From: Cordylochernes scorpioides
Taxonomy: Eukaryota; Arthropoda; Arachnida; Pseudoscorpiones; Chernetidae
Assembly (NCBI GenBank): GCA_030710605.1
Contig: CP092880.1
Location: forward strand, 21,013,680-21,077,679
Direction: 5' to 3'
DNA length: 64,000 nucleotides
The number at the start of each line of letters is the position of its first letter. Position 1 is the stretch's first letter. This document shows, in pieces, positions 52,430-63,377 of the stretch. The notes beneath the pieces are model-generated. The model made no database searches and was not told where the DNA came from. It worked only from the letters and a program-made list of their open reading frames with translations. The position numbers were made by a program, and so were the translations under genes.

Positions 52430-53850
52430 GGAAATGGAAAGTCTTTAATATCGCTGGTTGTCTGTTTTTTTTTTTTTTATTACTATTATTAAGAAGACAG
52501 ACAATTTTGGTCACACTTGGTTATCTCGTGTGTCTTCAATGAAGGCCACTGTAATATCTTTCAGAGTTGTTGTCTGAATCTCGATATACATGCTAAAAGG
52601 TACAACTTCCTTAAGTTTTGTCCATGAGTGTATCTTTCAGAGTTATTGTCTTAATCCCGATATACATGCTAAAAGGTACAACTTCCTTAAGTTTTGTCCA
52701 TGAGTGTATCTTTCAGAGTTATTGTCTCAATCCCGATATACATGCTAAAAGGTACAACTTCCTTAAGTTTTGCCAATGAATGTATCCTTCAGAGTTATTG
52801 TCAGAATCCCGATATACATGGTAAAAGGTACAACTTCCTTAAGTTTTGTCCATGAGTGTATCTTTCAGAGTTATTGTCTCAATCCCGATATACATTCTAA
52901 AAGGTACAAATTCCATAAGTTTTGTCCATGAGTGTATCTTTCAGAGTTATTGTCTCAATCCCGATATACATGGTAAAAGGTACAACTTCCTTAAGTTTTG
53001 TCTTTGAGTGTATCTTTCAGAGTTATTGTCTGAATCCCGATATACATGGTAAAAGGTACAACTTCCTTAAGTTTTGTCCATGAGTGTATCTTTCAGAGTT
53101 ATTGTCTCAATCCCGATATACATGCTAAAAGGTACAACTTCCTTAAGTTTTGGCCATGAGTGTATCTTTCAGAGTTATTGTCTCAATCCCGATATACATG
53201 GTAAAAAGTACAACTTCCTTAAGTTTTGTCTTTGAGTGTATCTTTCAGAGTTATTGTCTGAATCCCGATATACATGCTAAAAGGTACAACTTCCTTGAGT
53301 TTTGTCAATGAGTGTATCCTTCAGAGTTATTGTCAGAATCCCGATATACAAGGTAAAAGGTACAACTTCCTTAAGTTTTGCCCATGAGTGTATCTTTCAG
53401 AGTTATTGTGTGAATCCCGATATACATGGTAAAAGGTACAACTTCCTTAAGTTTTGTCCATGAGTGTATCTCTCAGAGTTATTGTCTGAATCCCGATATA
53501 CATGGTAAAAGGTAGAACTTCCTTAAGTTATGTCCATGAGCGTATCTTTCAGAGTTATTGTCTGAATCCCGATATACATGGTAAAAGGTACAACTTCCTT
53601 AAGTTTTGTCCATGAGTGTATCTTTCAGAGTTATTTTCTGAATTCCGATATACATGGTAAAAGGTACAACTTCCTTAAGTTTTGTCCATGAGTGTATCTT
53701 TCAGAGTTATTTTCTGAATTCCGATATACATGGTAAAAGGTACAACTTCCTTAAGTTTTGTCCATGAGTGTATCTTTCAGAGTTATTGTCTGATAATCCC
53801 AATCAACATGCTAAAAGGTACAACTTCCTTAAGTTTTGTCTTTGACTGTA
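52430..53850 (-). repeat. 76-bp tandem array, about 17 units, with unique tail
   Basis: Unit: TATCTTTCAGAGTTATTGTC, then 'tcaatcccgatatacatg', then GGTACAACTTCCTTAAGTTT. Spacing is 76 bp (for example 52631 to 52707). The tail with CACTTGGTTATCTCGTGTG lies at 52517-52560. It is the same element as at 11722-12338 in the other orientation. Confidence 0.92.
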
Positions 53851-53954
53851 AAGCAAATAGAATCTCTTTATTTACCTTTATCTACATATGGAGTTTATAC
53901 ACCAGTTTTTTTAATTTTTAATTGTATAATTAATATTGATTTTATAGAAAAAAA

Positions 53955-54030
53955 GTCGGTGGACGAGTGGGTAACACCCTCGGTTCCCGACAGTCATGAA
54001 CCGGGATTGAATCCCACGTTAACATTTTGT
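53955..54030 (+). repeat. Degenerate tRNA-like sequence
   Basis: GTCGGTGGACGAGTGGGTAA resembles an A box, and GGGATTGAATCCC a B box with one change. The stems are poor. Probably the head of an old SINE. Confidence 0.5.
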
Positions 54031-54372
54031 TTAATATATGAATAACCATCACATATTATTCATTGTTTCAATTATCATAAACCTTTTGAGTGGTATCTAA
54101 TAAAGTGATTTTGGAACCGAGTATTGATTTTTAAAATAATTATTAGGCCTGACTCATCAGTGATGAACCCTCCCAGCGGTTTCACCAGTTCAATCTACAA
54201 GACCGTTGCTGCTATTGTGTTGACTTGTAGAGATTAGAGACAGAGAGAATATGGGCTTACGGGCTAGTAACCAAAGTGTATTATTTTCGATCCCAAAAAT
54301 GAATGTAGCAAGTAGACAAACCGCAATACACTATATCAATGTAATATAATACACTGCGGCTTGTGATTGTAA

Positions 54373-54665
54373 AACAACACTTGAAGTTACACCGCATGAG
54401 TTTCTTTTCAACGAAAAATCAAAATATATTTCAAGGTGAAATATTGACTATTTCTAAACTTTTTGGATGAGGTATGAAAGGGTGAATTATGTGTCCATCC
54501 CTGGACACTTTTATTTTTCCGTTCATCATTAATCTTCATAATTCACCCTTTCATACCTCATCCAAAAAGGTTAGAAATAGTCAATATTTCACCTTGAAAT
54601 AAATTTTGATTTTTTGTTGAAAAGAAACTCATGCGGTGTAACTTCAAGTGTTGTTTTACTATATC
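54373..54665. repeat. Fold-back built from SINE B body
   Basis: The left arm (54373-54490) and right arm (54539-54662) are reverse complements through GCATGAGTTTCTTTTCAACG-type text. The centre keeps GTCCATCCCTGGACAC and TTTTATTTTTCCGTTC of the SINE B family. Confidence 0.8.
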
Positions 54666-54843
54666 AAAGTACCAAGGTCCTGCACGCCACCAAGGTTGTT
54701 AAAAAAAAAAGTTAAAATTCCCCAGGCCAGGGAAGATAAGACAGGTGTTGATTAGATATGAAGATAAATTAAACGGGAATAATTCAACAAGTTATGAAAA
54801 ATCGAAACTATTATAGACGCGTATCAAAATTGAATAATTTATA

Positions 54844-55100
54844 CTGTAGCGATTTAACAAAATGAAAGAAGACAAGTTTCTTTAATTATTCGACGACGCA
54901 AGCTTTCGGGCAAAAACCCTTCAACAGGCAAACTAAAGTATAAATACGACATTATGAACGATACTAATGGCTAATCAGCCAGTTCATAGTGTCGTAATTA
55001 TTCCTTTGTTTGCCTGTCGAAAGGTTTTTGCCCGAAAGCTTGCGTCGTCGAATAATTAAAGAAACTTGTCTTCTTTCATTTTATTAAATCGCTACATATC
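54844..55100. repeat. Fold-back, about 110-bp arms
   Basis: GTAGCGATTTAACAAAATGA pairs with TCATTTTATTAAATCGCTAC, and CGACGACGCAAGCTTTCGGG pairs with CCCGAAAGCTTGCGTCGTCG. Loop near 54955-54985. FB2 fragments follow to 55210. Confidence 0.85.
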
Positions 55101-55210
55101 TTTCTAAGAAGAATCTTCTATATCTAATTTCTACTGTTTTCACTGCAATGGAAAAATTAAGGGCAGTAGGAATTGTTTCATTTTGATACGCGTCTATAAT
55201 AGTTTCGAAT

Positions 55211-55646
55211 TTTCATAACAGATCGCGCGTAAATGTATTATAATATAATCCAACAAGTGTACTGGGAAAATATAGATTTAATATATTTATAGATTCTCGA
55301 TTTAATTTTATATTTAATTTAATAGATTAATAAATATATATATGTGGCAATATAATAATGTGGTAAGAGAAATAATCACACCACAAGTTGGAGAACGAAC
55401 CCAGACAACCAGAGAGAGAGGGAGAGAGAGCCGGGCGTCCGTTCGTGTCGCACACAATCCCCAACTGTCTTCAAAGTCCCGAGGTTCCAAGTAACGGGCC
55501 CCAGTGGTCGCTCCTTGGAATGTCGCTGATGTCTAAAGTGACCGGACTCACCCTCCCGTCTCTCTCTGGGTTGTCTGTAGGCTTGCTTTATTATTCCTGG
55601 AAGAGTATATATTATGAAATATATATATATATATATATATATATAT
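55211..55646. other. Unassigned DNA with CT-rich stretch and (TA)n
   Basis: 55390-55570 is GC-balanced with AGAGAGAGGGAGAGAGAG and 'tcaaagtcccgaggttcc'. Its ORFs on the two strands overlap, and no domain was seen. Confidence 0.35.
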
Positions 55647-55946
55647 TGCTTATCTCTAGTACACGTGATACAGGCCATGACAATCATGGTGGGTAGAAGT
55701 AGGCGACTGCTTTTACTGTAAGTGCACCACATGTCTACACATGTGAAAAGAAGCTCAACTTTGCATTTACAGATGTGCCAGAGTTCCGGTTGATTACTTA
55801 TACTCGCTGGTGGGATTGGACTTTTGCAAGAATCGGGGGCCATTGGAACATTATTTTATTTAGAAAAAAAGTGCCCAATGCGGGAATCGAACCCGGTTCG
55901 TAGCGGTTGAAAACCAACGGTTTAGACCATTCTTCCACCGACCCCC
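55647..55946 (-). mobile_element. tRNA-derived SINE A, full copy
   Basis: Read on the - strand, a tRNA-like head (TCGGTGGAAGAATGGTCTAA as A box region, GGGTTCGATTCCC as perfect B box, ending ATTGGGCAC) is followed by an unrelated body: GATTCTTGCAAAAGTCC, 'acatgtgtagacatgtgg', GCAGTCGCCTACTTCTACCC and TAGAGATAAGC. It ends in a (TA)n tail. Transcription would be by RNA polymerase III from the internal boxes. Confidence 0.88.
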
Positions 55947-56140
55947 TTAGATTAATATATATAGATTAATATATATAGATTGAATAGTTTATAGACCTGT
56001 AGTCATTCATTTATATATATATATAGTGAGTTATAGAGATTGGCGCATGCACATAGTCTATATAGATAATACCGTAACAGAGTTTTCCATTGTAAAGTCC
56101 TGAGCTATCTCCTCCGAAGATTCTGAACTACACATAACGA
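55947..56140. other. AT-rich spacer
   Basis: Repeated 'attaatatatatag' words only. Confidence 0.5.
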
Positions 56141-57391
56141 TCTATATACCAAAATTTTCGTTATTTTTTTCTTCGTATGATAGGCCTGTTTTTATTTTCC
56201 TAATGTTAACAGTTATTTTTATTTTTTAATTTAATTTATTTTACAATCGTAGATTTTTTGCATTTATCATCATCAATTTTTTTGTTTTGAAATGCGTTCT
56301 TTTGTCTTATTACTACAACCAATCGTGATGAAACTTTGGGAAGATGTTTAGTATACTACCGGGATGGTTTCTGGCTAATTACTCTTTAGAAATAACCTTT
56401 CGTTGCATTTTTATTTACGATAAAACGTAGATTCACTCGCAATCAGCGCCCCCTCGCGGTAGAAGTATGGCCTTAAATAGCCTCGCATGAGCTTATTTGT
56501 AACGTCAAGTTTAGCCTATAGGTTAGGTACACAGCTTCGTACCCCCGCAACCTAGGTTCGAGGCTCAGCGTGGGTGTTTTATTTTTTCATTTCTTTTATA
56601 TTATTGTAGCAAATTATTAAAAATATTATTTTATTTAAAATGTAGACTTTTTAAAATAAAAATTAACATACACAATTTTTTAATAATTATTGTAACAAAC
56701 CTAGGTTCGAGGCTCAGCGTGGGTGTCTTTTTTTATTTTCGTTTCTTTTATATTATTGTAGAAAGGTCTGTTTTTACAGCATTATTATATTTTGATTGGT
56801 TTATTTTAAATATGTTTGTTATGAAGGCTCTATGTAATACTATTTGGAGCACATTTTACATTTTAAACACCTAAGCCCCCCTCTTTTTAATATTGTAGCA
56901 AAGTATTAAAAGTATTATTTTATTTTAGATGTTTGCCATGAAACTTTGGGAAGTTGTTTAGTATACTATCAGGACGATTTCTGGCGAATTATTTTAGAAT
57001 AATATTTATAACAATAATTATAGCGAAATTACGACATAGTGATTATATTCTGTGTTTGTGCATATATTAATATTTAACAGAAAATGTTAGAACGTTCTAT
57101 TAGAATATCTCGAAAACAAAAAACAATACATATAAACGAGTTCACTGACATTTATTAATGCAGTGATTATAATCAATGATTACAATGAAGGGCTATATTA
57201 TCGATATATATAAAAAATCACTTTCAAATTTTAACGTAACGTTCCATTCTCAATCCCGTAGGGCTTTAGATCGGCTAAAACATTTTTATCTTTATAAGTG
57301 AATATTAACTTTACTGTACTGAATAGTTTAGTATAATGTTAATTTAACATATTACAATTTAGCCACAGCAACGCGTGGCCGGGTTCGCTAT
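56141..57391 (+). mobile_element. Helitron-like element, degenerate
   Basis: Starts TCTATATACCAAAATTTTCG after an A. Contains 'tgatgaaactttgggaagatg' twice (56330 and 56937) and CCTAGGTTCGAGGCTCAGCG twice (56549 and 56700). Near 57362 it has a hairpin-forming GCCACAGCAACGCGTGGC followed by CGGGTTCGCTA, where an intact end would read CTAG. A TE of this class with internal duplication is the best reading. Confidence 0.55.
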
Positions 57392-58511
57392 TTATAATAT
57401 ATATTTCTGATTCATTTGGTTATGATTATAATTTGTAAGTACTTTGTTATAGTTTTTCATTTAAATAGAGCTCAATTTTTGTGTATGTTTTCTATTTGCA
57501 GTATCTTTCCTAATGTCTTTGGCAACGTTTTTTTTTTCTCATAAATAGGCTGAGGTTATATTATTTTTCGAATTGTAGATTGAATTATTACTTTTATTCT
57601 ATAATAATTATCTTTTATAAGTGTTTGTTATAGTTTTTCATTTGAATTTAGCACAATTTTTGTATCTGGTTATCTTTTTTGGCATCTTTTCATCTCTCTT
57701 TGGCATCTTTTTTTTTTCTCATTAATAAGACCTAATCCAAATAATTTAATAGTGTGTGACGTTTCAGCAACAGCATCAGACAAAAGAATAAATGAACTAA
57801 AGAATAAAATCTCATTTTTTCTTTTGTCTGATGATGGTGACATTTGGATTAGGTCTTTTTTTTTTTATTAATTTGTTATAGTTTTTCATTTGAATTTAGC
57901 TCCATTTTTGTGTCTTATTTAATAACTGAACTAAAGAATAAAATCTCATTTATTCTTTTGTCTGATTTTTGTGTCTGATTTTCTTTTTTACAGTATATTT
58001 CATAATGCCTGATTTGATTACTTGATCTGTTATAGTTTTTCATTTAAATTTAGCTCCATTTTTGTGTCTGTCGTTTTTTTTTCTTCTCATAAAAAGGCTG
58101 ATGCTGTATTTGTGTACTCAATTTTTGCTTTTTGTGTCTGGTTTCTTTTTTGCAGTATTTTTTTGGAATCCTTTTTTTTTTCATCAATTGTTTCCTCACA
58201 TGCTTGGAATTTTCTCTTTATGCCTGTCCTGGCTTTCAGTTTTATAGTTTTCCTCTGCTTGGTTCTTATTTTACCTTTTTTTTTTCAGCGTCTTCTGTCA
58301 TGCCTCGAAAAGGCCGTGGAAGACTCACTCCACTAACAGCTAGGCGTGCTAATATGACTCGCCGCAGACACAAAACCCCAATTGCTATTTCTCTTGTTTA
58401 CTTTTTTACCAATGCCTATAATTTTTCACCTGAAAGATTTTTTATTTTATTTGTTATTCAATAAATTATTATCACTTATTTTTGGTCTTCTTTTTACTTA
58501 CTTATTTTACT
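57392..58511 (+). repeat. Degenerate tandem Helitron interior with coding remnant
   Basis: TTTGTTATAGTTTTTCATTT with 'gaatttagctc' and 'ttttgtgtctg' recurs at about 57445, 57635, 57885 and 58035. The last block runs through a pyrimidine tract and CAG (58289) into an ATG frame. Confidence 0.6.
58300..58395 (+). pseudogene. N-terminal stretch resembling Helitron Rep/helicase
   Basis: MPRKGRGRLTPLTARRANMT, then RRRHKTP, begins 12 bp after a splice-acceptor-like TTTTTTTTTCAG. Basic openings of the form 'MPRK.R...L....RRA' are usual in Helitron-encoded proteins. After about 32 residues the frame runs into non-coding text. The identification rests on this short stretch and on the Helitron-like context. 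Confidence 0.45.
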
Positions 58512-58820
58512 GGGGGTTGGTGGAAGGATGGTCTAAGCCGTTGGTTTTCGACCGCTACGACCCGGGTTCGATTCCCGCATTGGGCACTTTTTTCTGAAAA
58601 ATTAAAAAAAAAATGCTTCAATGGCTTCCGATTCTTGCAAAAGTCCAACCCCACCAGCAAGCGCAAGTAATCAAACGGGGCTCTGGCACATTTGTAAATG
58701 CAAAGTCGAACTGCTTTTCACATGTTTAGACATGTGGTGTACTTACAGTTAAAGCAGTCGCCTACTCTACCCACCATGATTATCAAGGCCTGTACCACGT
58801 GTACTAGGGATAAGCAAAAA
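58512..58820 (+). mobile_element. tRNA-derived SINE A, full copy
   Basis: Head with GGTGGAAGGATGGTCTAAGC and GGGTTCGATTCCCGC, ending GCATTGGGCAC. The anticodon-loop-like TTTTCGA would give TTC (Glu). Body and tail match 55647-55946, ending AGGGATAAGCAAAAAATATA. It has inserted within the Helitron-like DNA. Confidence 0.88.
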
Positions 58821-60706
58821 ATATATATATATTTTACTCATTGATCTATACATACAATTATTTGCATACAATTATTTACATACAAATATATGCATACAAT
58901 TATATACATACACTTTTCTACATTTTTGCACTCTGCAGTCTAATATGTTGTCAATAATAGGGGTTTTAGACAAATATCAACTGTTGAAATTTGATTTTCC
59001 AAAATAGTTGAATTATCGAAAGTGTCGAATTAGTTTGTCATATGATAGGCCGTAGGTCGAGACATCCAAAAAATGGTCGAATTATCGTGTGTTGAATTAA
59101 TTAGATTATATTGTATATATAAAAATATAGAATTGTTGTTTTTAATGAGGTCTTTTAAATGAATTTATTCCTTTAATATGTTGTCATATCTGCAATTTTT
59201 TTTCCATTTCCAAAATATTTATTTACACTTTCACCAATGCCTATAGGATCTTTGCGATGGAACAGGTATGGTGTTCTAGCGCATGTGCTCTCATGTCCTT
59301 GAAGCACATATACTGACAGTACCCAAAGTTGAACACACTGTATAATGTCTGAAATATATGACTATAAAGAGGGCTCAAGGCCAAACCTTTGCTACAAGAG
59401 CCCGTGTTTACGCACAGACGACTTTATGTGACTTTTTCAAGTGTGCGAACTTTGGATAGCATACATGTAAAGTTGAACCCAAGTATATATAAAATGTAGT
59501 TTTTAATGAGGTCATTTAAATGAATTCCTATTATAAATTGTCTCCTCTGAAATATAGTTTGTAAATTTATATTCTGATTTATTTTATCCTTTTTTTTTCA
59601 TTTCCAGAATATATATTTACACTTTTCACCAATGCCTAAAGTTTCTCACCTGAAAGAAAAAAAAAACTCCGCCTTTGCCGGTCCCAAGCCAGGATGAAAA
59701 AGGAGGAGGGGGAGCAGTAACAAGCTCACTAAAAAAACCTGGGCTCAGCTGGCCCGGCTGATAGTACCTTGTAAGGGCTCCTAATCCAGGGATACATTCT
59801 TTTGGAGCTAAGTCAGTGGCCCACCACTGAGTAGTGCTCCCAGTCTTGATGACAAAGGCAGACGCATTCTACTTCACCCAATCGTGATGGTTGTTAATTT
59901 CAAGCTTTACAAGCTTGACACTCTAATATGATTGAGTGAAGATAAGAAAGGAGAAAAAAATATTTTTTGTATTTTTTTTGGCAATAATCTATTTATTATC
60001 AATTAATTTGATTTTGGTCTTTATTTATTATTCCCCTGCTCTATACATACATTTTGTACATTTACAATGTCAGCCATTTTCTCTGTAATACCTTTTTAGC
60101 AGTGAAGTTATATTTGAGCAACAAACAATTGTTGAAATTTAAAATGGTCGAATTATCGATAGTGTTGAATTACACTTTGTTATATGATAGGCTGTAGGTC
60201 AAGACAACAAAACATGGTCGAATTATCGAGGTTATATTGTATATATAAAACTAGAAATGTAGTTTTAATGAGGTCCTTGAAATATTTTCATTCCTTTTAT
60301 ATGTTGTCTTATCTGCGATATAGTAGCATTTTTTGCAATTTTATTTGCTGATTTGTGTCATTTTTTCACTCTAAATATATTTATTTAAACTCTTCAACTA
60401 ATGCCTATAGTTTCTTTCCTGAAATTGCTTAGCAAACATGAGTTGGTTGTATTGTTATGCTTCGGAGATATTTTAATCCTAAGCAGGGTCTTTACGAATG
60501 GTACACGTATGGTTACACAGTGCATGTGCTCTCATGTTCTTGAAGTAGTGTAGATGTGTTGTTTGCACTTTTATTTTCTGATTTGTTAGTATTTTTCTTC
60601 TTTTTTCATTTTAAATAATTTTTTAGGCATAGGAACCAATGCCTATAGTTTCTCACCTGCGGGCCCTTCGAGTAAACCCGGGGCGTTGCCCGGGTCACTC
60701 GGCTAG
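58821..60706 (+). mobile_element. Helitron-like DNA with duplicated block and clear 3' end
   Basis: Two long diverged copies (about 58980-59560 and 60115-60570) share GGTCGAATTATCG, 'tttttaatgaggtc' and CGCATGTGCTCTCATGTCCT. The phrase ACCAATGCCTATAGTTTCT recurs at 59236, 59628, 60398 and 60634. The 3' end at 60675-60706 has the perfect-arm hairpin CCCGGGGCGTTGCCCGGG, then TCACTCGGCTAG and a target T. The 5' end was not located with confidence. Confidence 0.65.
59665..59945 (-). repeat. Dispersed repeat D, copy 4
   Basis: Inverted copy with CTCCGCCTTTGCCGGTCCCA and GGGCTCAGCTGGCCCGGCTG, ending ATGATTGAGTGAAGATAAGA. It interrupts the Helitron-like DNA between two of its duplicated blocks. Confidence 0.8.
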
Positions 60707-60984
60707 TTATTAGAATAAGCTAGATAATTTCCTAGATCAGTAAATTATCAAAAGAACGAAATCATAGGACAAAGAGTTTCTTGAAAGGTTTTATTTTTAT
60801 TTATTTAACAAAGCTTTCTATCATTTATGCTCTTCTACAAGAATAAAAATGAACAAAGTAATTGCTCGAAAGCTCGACTAAATTTGGAAAAAAGCCTTAC
60901 AAGAACTTCTTCGTTTCATGAATTTGTATTTTTGATTGTTATTAGAATTCTTTCCTCTGCTTTTATACTTTGACCAATTCAATA

Positions 60985-61205
60985 AGGAATCAAAGTTTTG
61001 GTTTCGTTTTAAAATTCTTTTATTTCTCGAGATTTCAGGCTAACATACCCTTCAATACGGAGATCCAGAACTACTATTTCTAGCCAATTATCACATACCG
61101 AATTGGATAGAGGTAGTTCTACTGGGTGTTGAAGGGCATGTTTGCCCAGAAATCTCGAGAAATAAAAGAATTTTAAAAAGAAACCAAAACCCTTGATTTT
61201 TTATT
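60985..61205. repeat. Fold-back element
   Basis: TTTTATTTCTCGAGATTTC pairs with GAAATCTCGAGAAATAAAA, and 'cccttcaata' with 'gttgaaggg'. The loop is near 61085-61110. Confidence 0.8.
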
Positions 61206-61229
61206 GAATTTGTCAAAGTTATTAGAATA

Positions 61230-61509
61230 CACCTATCCCCCGATTTACACGGTAGATACGTTCCTGAGAAAAACGTGTAAATCGAAAATTAATTTTTTTT
61301 TTAAGTTAGAAATACAGACACAGTGTGCGTGTGCAGCAAGTCAGCACATAAGTTCGGGATTCCTCGTGAGATGTGTACACAGCGCATGTGTTCAATCACA
61401 GTAGGATTTAGTATAGTGCGATAAAAACAAACAAAAAAACTTATTTGGAAAACCGTGTAAAAGCGAAAACGTGTAAAACAAGTACCGTGTAAATCGGGGG
61501 ATATAGGTG
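61230..61509. mobile_element. pogo-like MITE, 280 bp
   Basis: CACCTATCCCCCGATTTACA on the left, complemented on the right as TGTAAATCGGGGGATATAGG then TG. TA flanks both ends. Interior words CGTGTAAATCG and CGTGTAAAAGCG repeat the terminal motif. Confidence 0.88.
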
Positions 61510-62053
61510 TACTTGCAGAAGTTCTTCGTGATTCATTGCCTTATTTGAAATACGTAACAACCATTTAGATATTTGGTGACATCTCCGAGGAAATCATTGT
61601 TTACAAACATTTGGATGTAGAAACCTGGATAGAAATATCTTTATTTACGGGGCTGCTAAGCAAAATAGATGATATTTGAGCCCCCAATGGCCGCATAAAG
61701 CGGAATATATACAAAGCACTATGACCAGGCTGGAAAAAAAAAGATAGTAGGAAGCAATTCTAGAAACCTGGATTCAAAATTCGGTTATCTTGAAAAGATA
61801 GAGGTTGTCTATTTGAACGGCATTCAAAGTTATTGAAATAAAAAACTCATCTCTTTGAAAAAATATTTGTGAAAAAATAGCACAAAATTGCACTGAGATC
61901 AGGTTTTATCCATTTAAGAAAAGGGCGTCTACTGATCGTGCAAATAAAGGCTTACGCCATCTATCGCAATAAATATAAACTATTTGTTGATTTTATTATT
62001 CCAGAATTGGTCAAATATATATATGTTTATATATTACGCCATCAGAAAATTTT
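61510..62053. other. Unassigned DNA with repeat C remnants
   Basis: At 61925-62010, 'gcgtctactgatcgtgcaaa' and ACTATTTGTTGATT are diverged repeat C ends. Nothing else is recognised. Confidence 0.4.
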
Positions 62054-62370
62054 ACATATATATATGTTATATAAAAAATGAATATAGAGATTTTCTGCTT
62101 GATTTTGGAATTGTTGAGATTATCTTGATTTTGGTTATCTTGAGGATTAAGCTATGGTGGGGCAGTCGTGGTTGAATAATAATCTTGAAAATATAAAGTC
62201 TTGTTGATGCTATTGTAGATGAATATTGTTGATTGTATAGACTATGATTGAGGTAGGCTATTCTTGATTGGAGAGGATTATGTGTGATTCAAGAAGAATT
62301 TGAATATTAGAAAATGAGCTATTTTTGGGTGAAGGATTTGCATAATTGAATTGAATATTTTTATATAACA
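62054..62370 (-). mobile_element. TGTTATA family TT copy, inverted
   Basis: (TA)n, then TGTTATATAAAAAATGAATA; 'gattttggaattgttgagat' and GCTATGGTGGGGCAGTCGTG complement the end of 24794-25146; ends TTTTTATATAACA at a TA. Confidence 0.65.
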
Positions 62371-62372
62371 TA

Positions 62373-62430
62373 CTAGGCGAATGACCCGGCTTCGCCCGAG
62401 AAATCCCTTGGGTGCAATTTCCTTCATACT
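62373..62430 (-). mobile_element. Helitron 3' end fragment
   Basis: The complement reads TTCTCGGGCGAAGCCGGGTC then ATTCGCCTAG and a target T. The rest of this element is cut off by or merged into the following Helitron. Confidence 0.6.
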
Positions 62431-62596
62431 AAAAGTATATCAATAATAAATATTAGAAGTGCCATAGAATAGCAATACAGAAGTAACACATAAACTACAG
62501 GAAAAAAGTGTGTGTGATGGCAAAAATTGTATTATATTAGTGTTTAGGTATTTGATTTAATTAATATAGTTGATATAATAATATATATTTATATTA

Positions 62597-63075
62597 TCTA
62601 TATTAATAAAATGCAAATTTCATAAGTGGTGTTCGCTAAACACTTTCGTTACAATGCATCAATTTCGACCAAATTTTCAACATTTATGTAAAACGAGATG
62701 GAGCAGGTTTTGCTTAACATCAAAATATTTTTTCTAACTTTAACATGCGTAACTTCGCTGTTATCGATTAAATACAAAAAAAATCAACAGAGTTAATTTA
62801 ATTTATATATAAATACAAAAAAAAATTCAGCAATTCATTCAACTCAATCTAAAAAAATATTCAGAACAAGCAATTTTAAGATAACACCATATGTAAAACA
62901 GTCGGCCAAGAAAACAACAACGATATTACATCTTTCTCACATATTCACACACAATCTTGATTAATAATTAAAACTAATCTTTAACATTGTTTATTATACT
63001 TCATAATATATAATATTCGTTAGGCAAACTTTCACTCGGATAAAACCCGGGCGAAGCCGGGTACACATCCGCTAG
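62597..63075 (+). mobile_element. Short Helitron, complete copy
   Basis: TCTATATTAATAAAATGCAA at the 5' end after an A. The 3' end has CCCGGGCGAAGCCGGG (perfect 5-6 bp stem), TACACATCCGCTAG and a target T. It matches 51271-51681 through AACACTTTCGTTACAATGCA-type text and GAGATGGAGCAGGTTTTGCT. 479 bp, no ORF. Confidence 0.88.
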
Positions 63076-63114
63076 TATATAATATAAATGAGTTTTAAAA
63101 ATTGTAAAAAAAAA

Positions 63115-63185
63115 TGCATCGGCCGGGAATCGAACCCGGACCGCCCGCGTGGCAGGCGAGCATTCTACCACTGAACCACCGATGC
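63115..63185 (-). tRNA. tRNA-Gly (GCC)
   Basis: The complement of this 71-bp block reads as a canonical animal tRNA-Gly: acceptor GCATCGG/CCGATGC, D arm with TGGTTCAGTGG (A box), anticodon loop CTGCCAC with GCC and U33 present, and T arm with perfect B box GGTTCGATTCC. Every stem pairs. The - strand downstream has TTTTTTTTT, a Pol III terminator. It lies between a Helitron 3' end and a Helitron 5' terminal segment, so it may have been captured or simply be a neighbour. Confidence 0.93.
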
Positions 63186-63229
63186 TTAAAAAAATGGCCA
63201 TATTTAGGTATTCATTCCATTCCGGATTA

Positions 63230-63377
63230 GTTCTTCAAATGAAAAAAAGAAATAGCCAAAAATACTAATCAAAATGCAGCCGAAAATTTTCCTCAGGTTT
63301 ATAAAAAGCGACATGCAAAATTTGGTACCAATTGGTTCAGTAGTTTTTGAGTTTATCGCGAAACAGACAGACATTGA

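Noticed and set aside
54373-55100. CRISPR-like alternation of repeats and spacers suggested by clustered hairpins
   Set aside because: The repeats are inverted pairs with different sequences, not short direct repeats with unique spacers, and the genome is eukaryotic.
58022-58464. Overlapping 104-110 residue hydrophobic ORFs resembling membrane proteins
   Set aside because: The Phe/Leu richness comes from T-rich tracts in the duplicated Helitron-like blocks. Only the short MPRKGRG segment looks like real former coding sequence.
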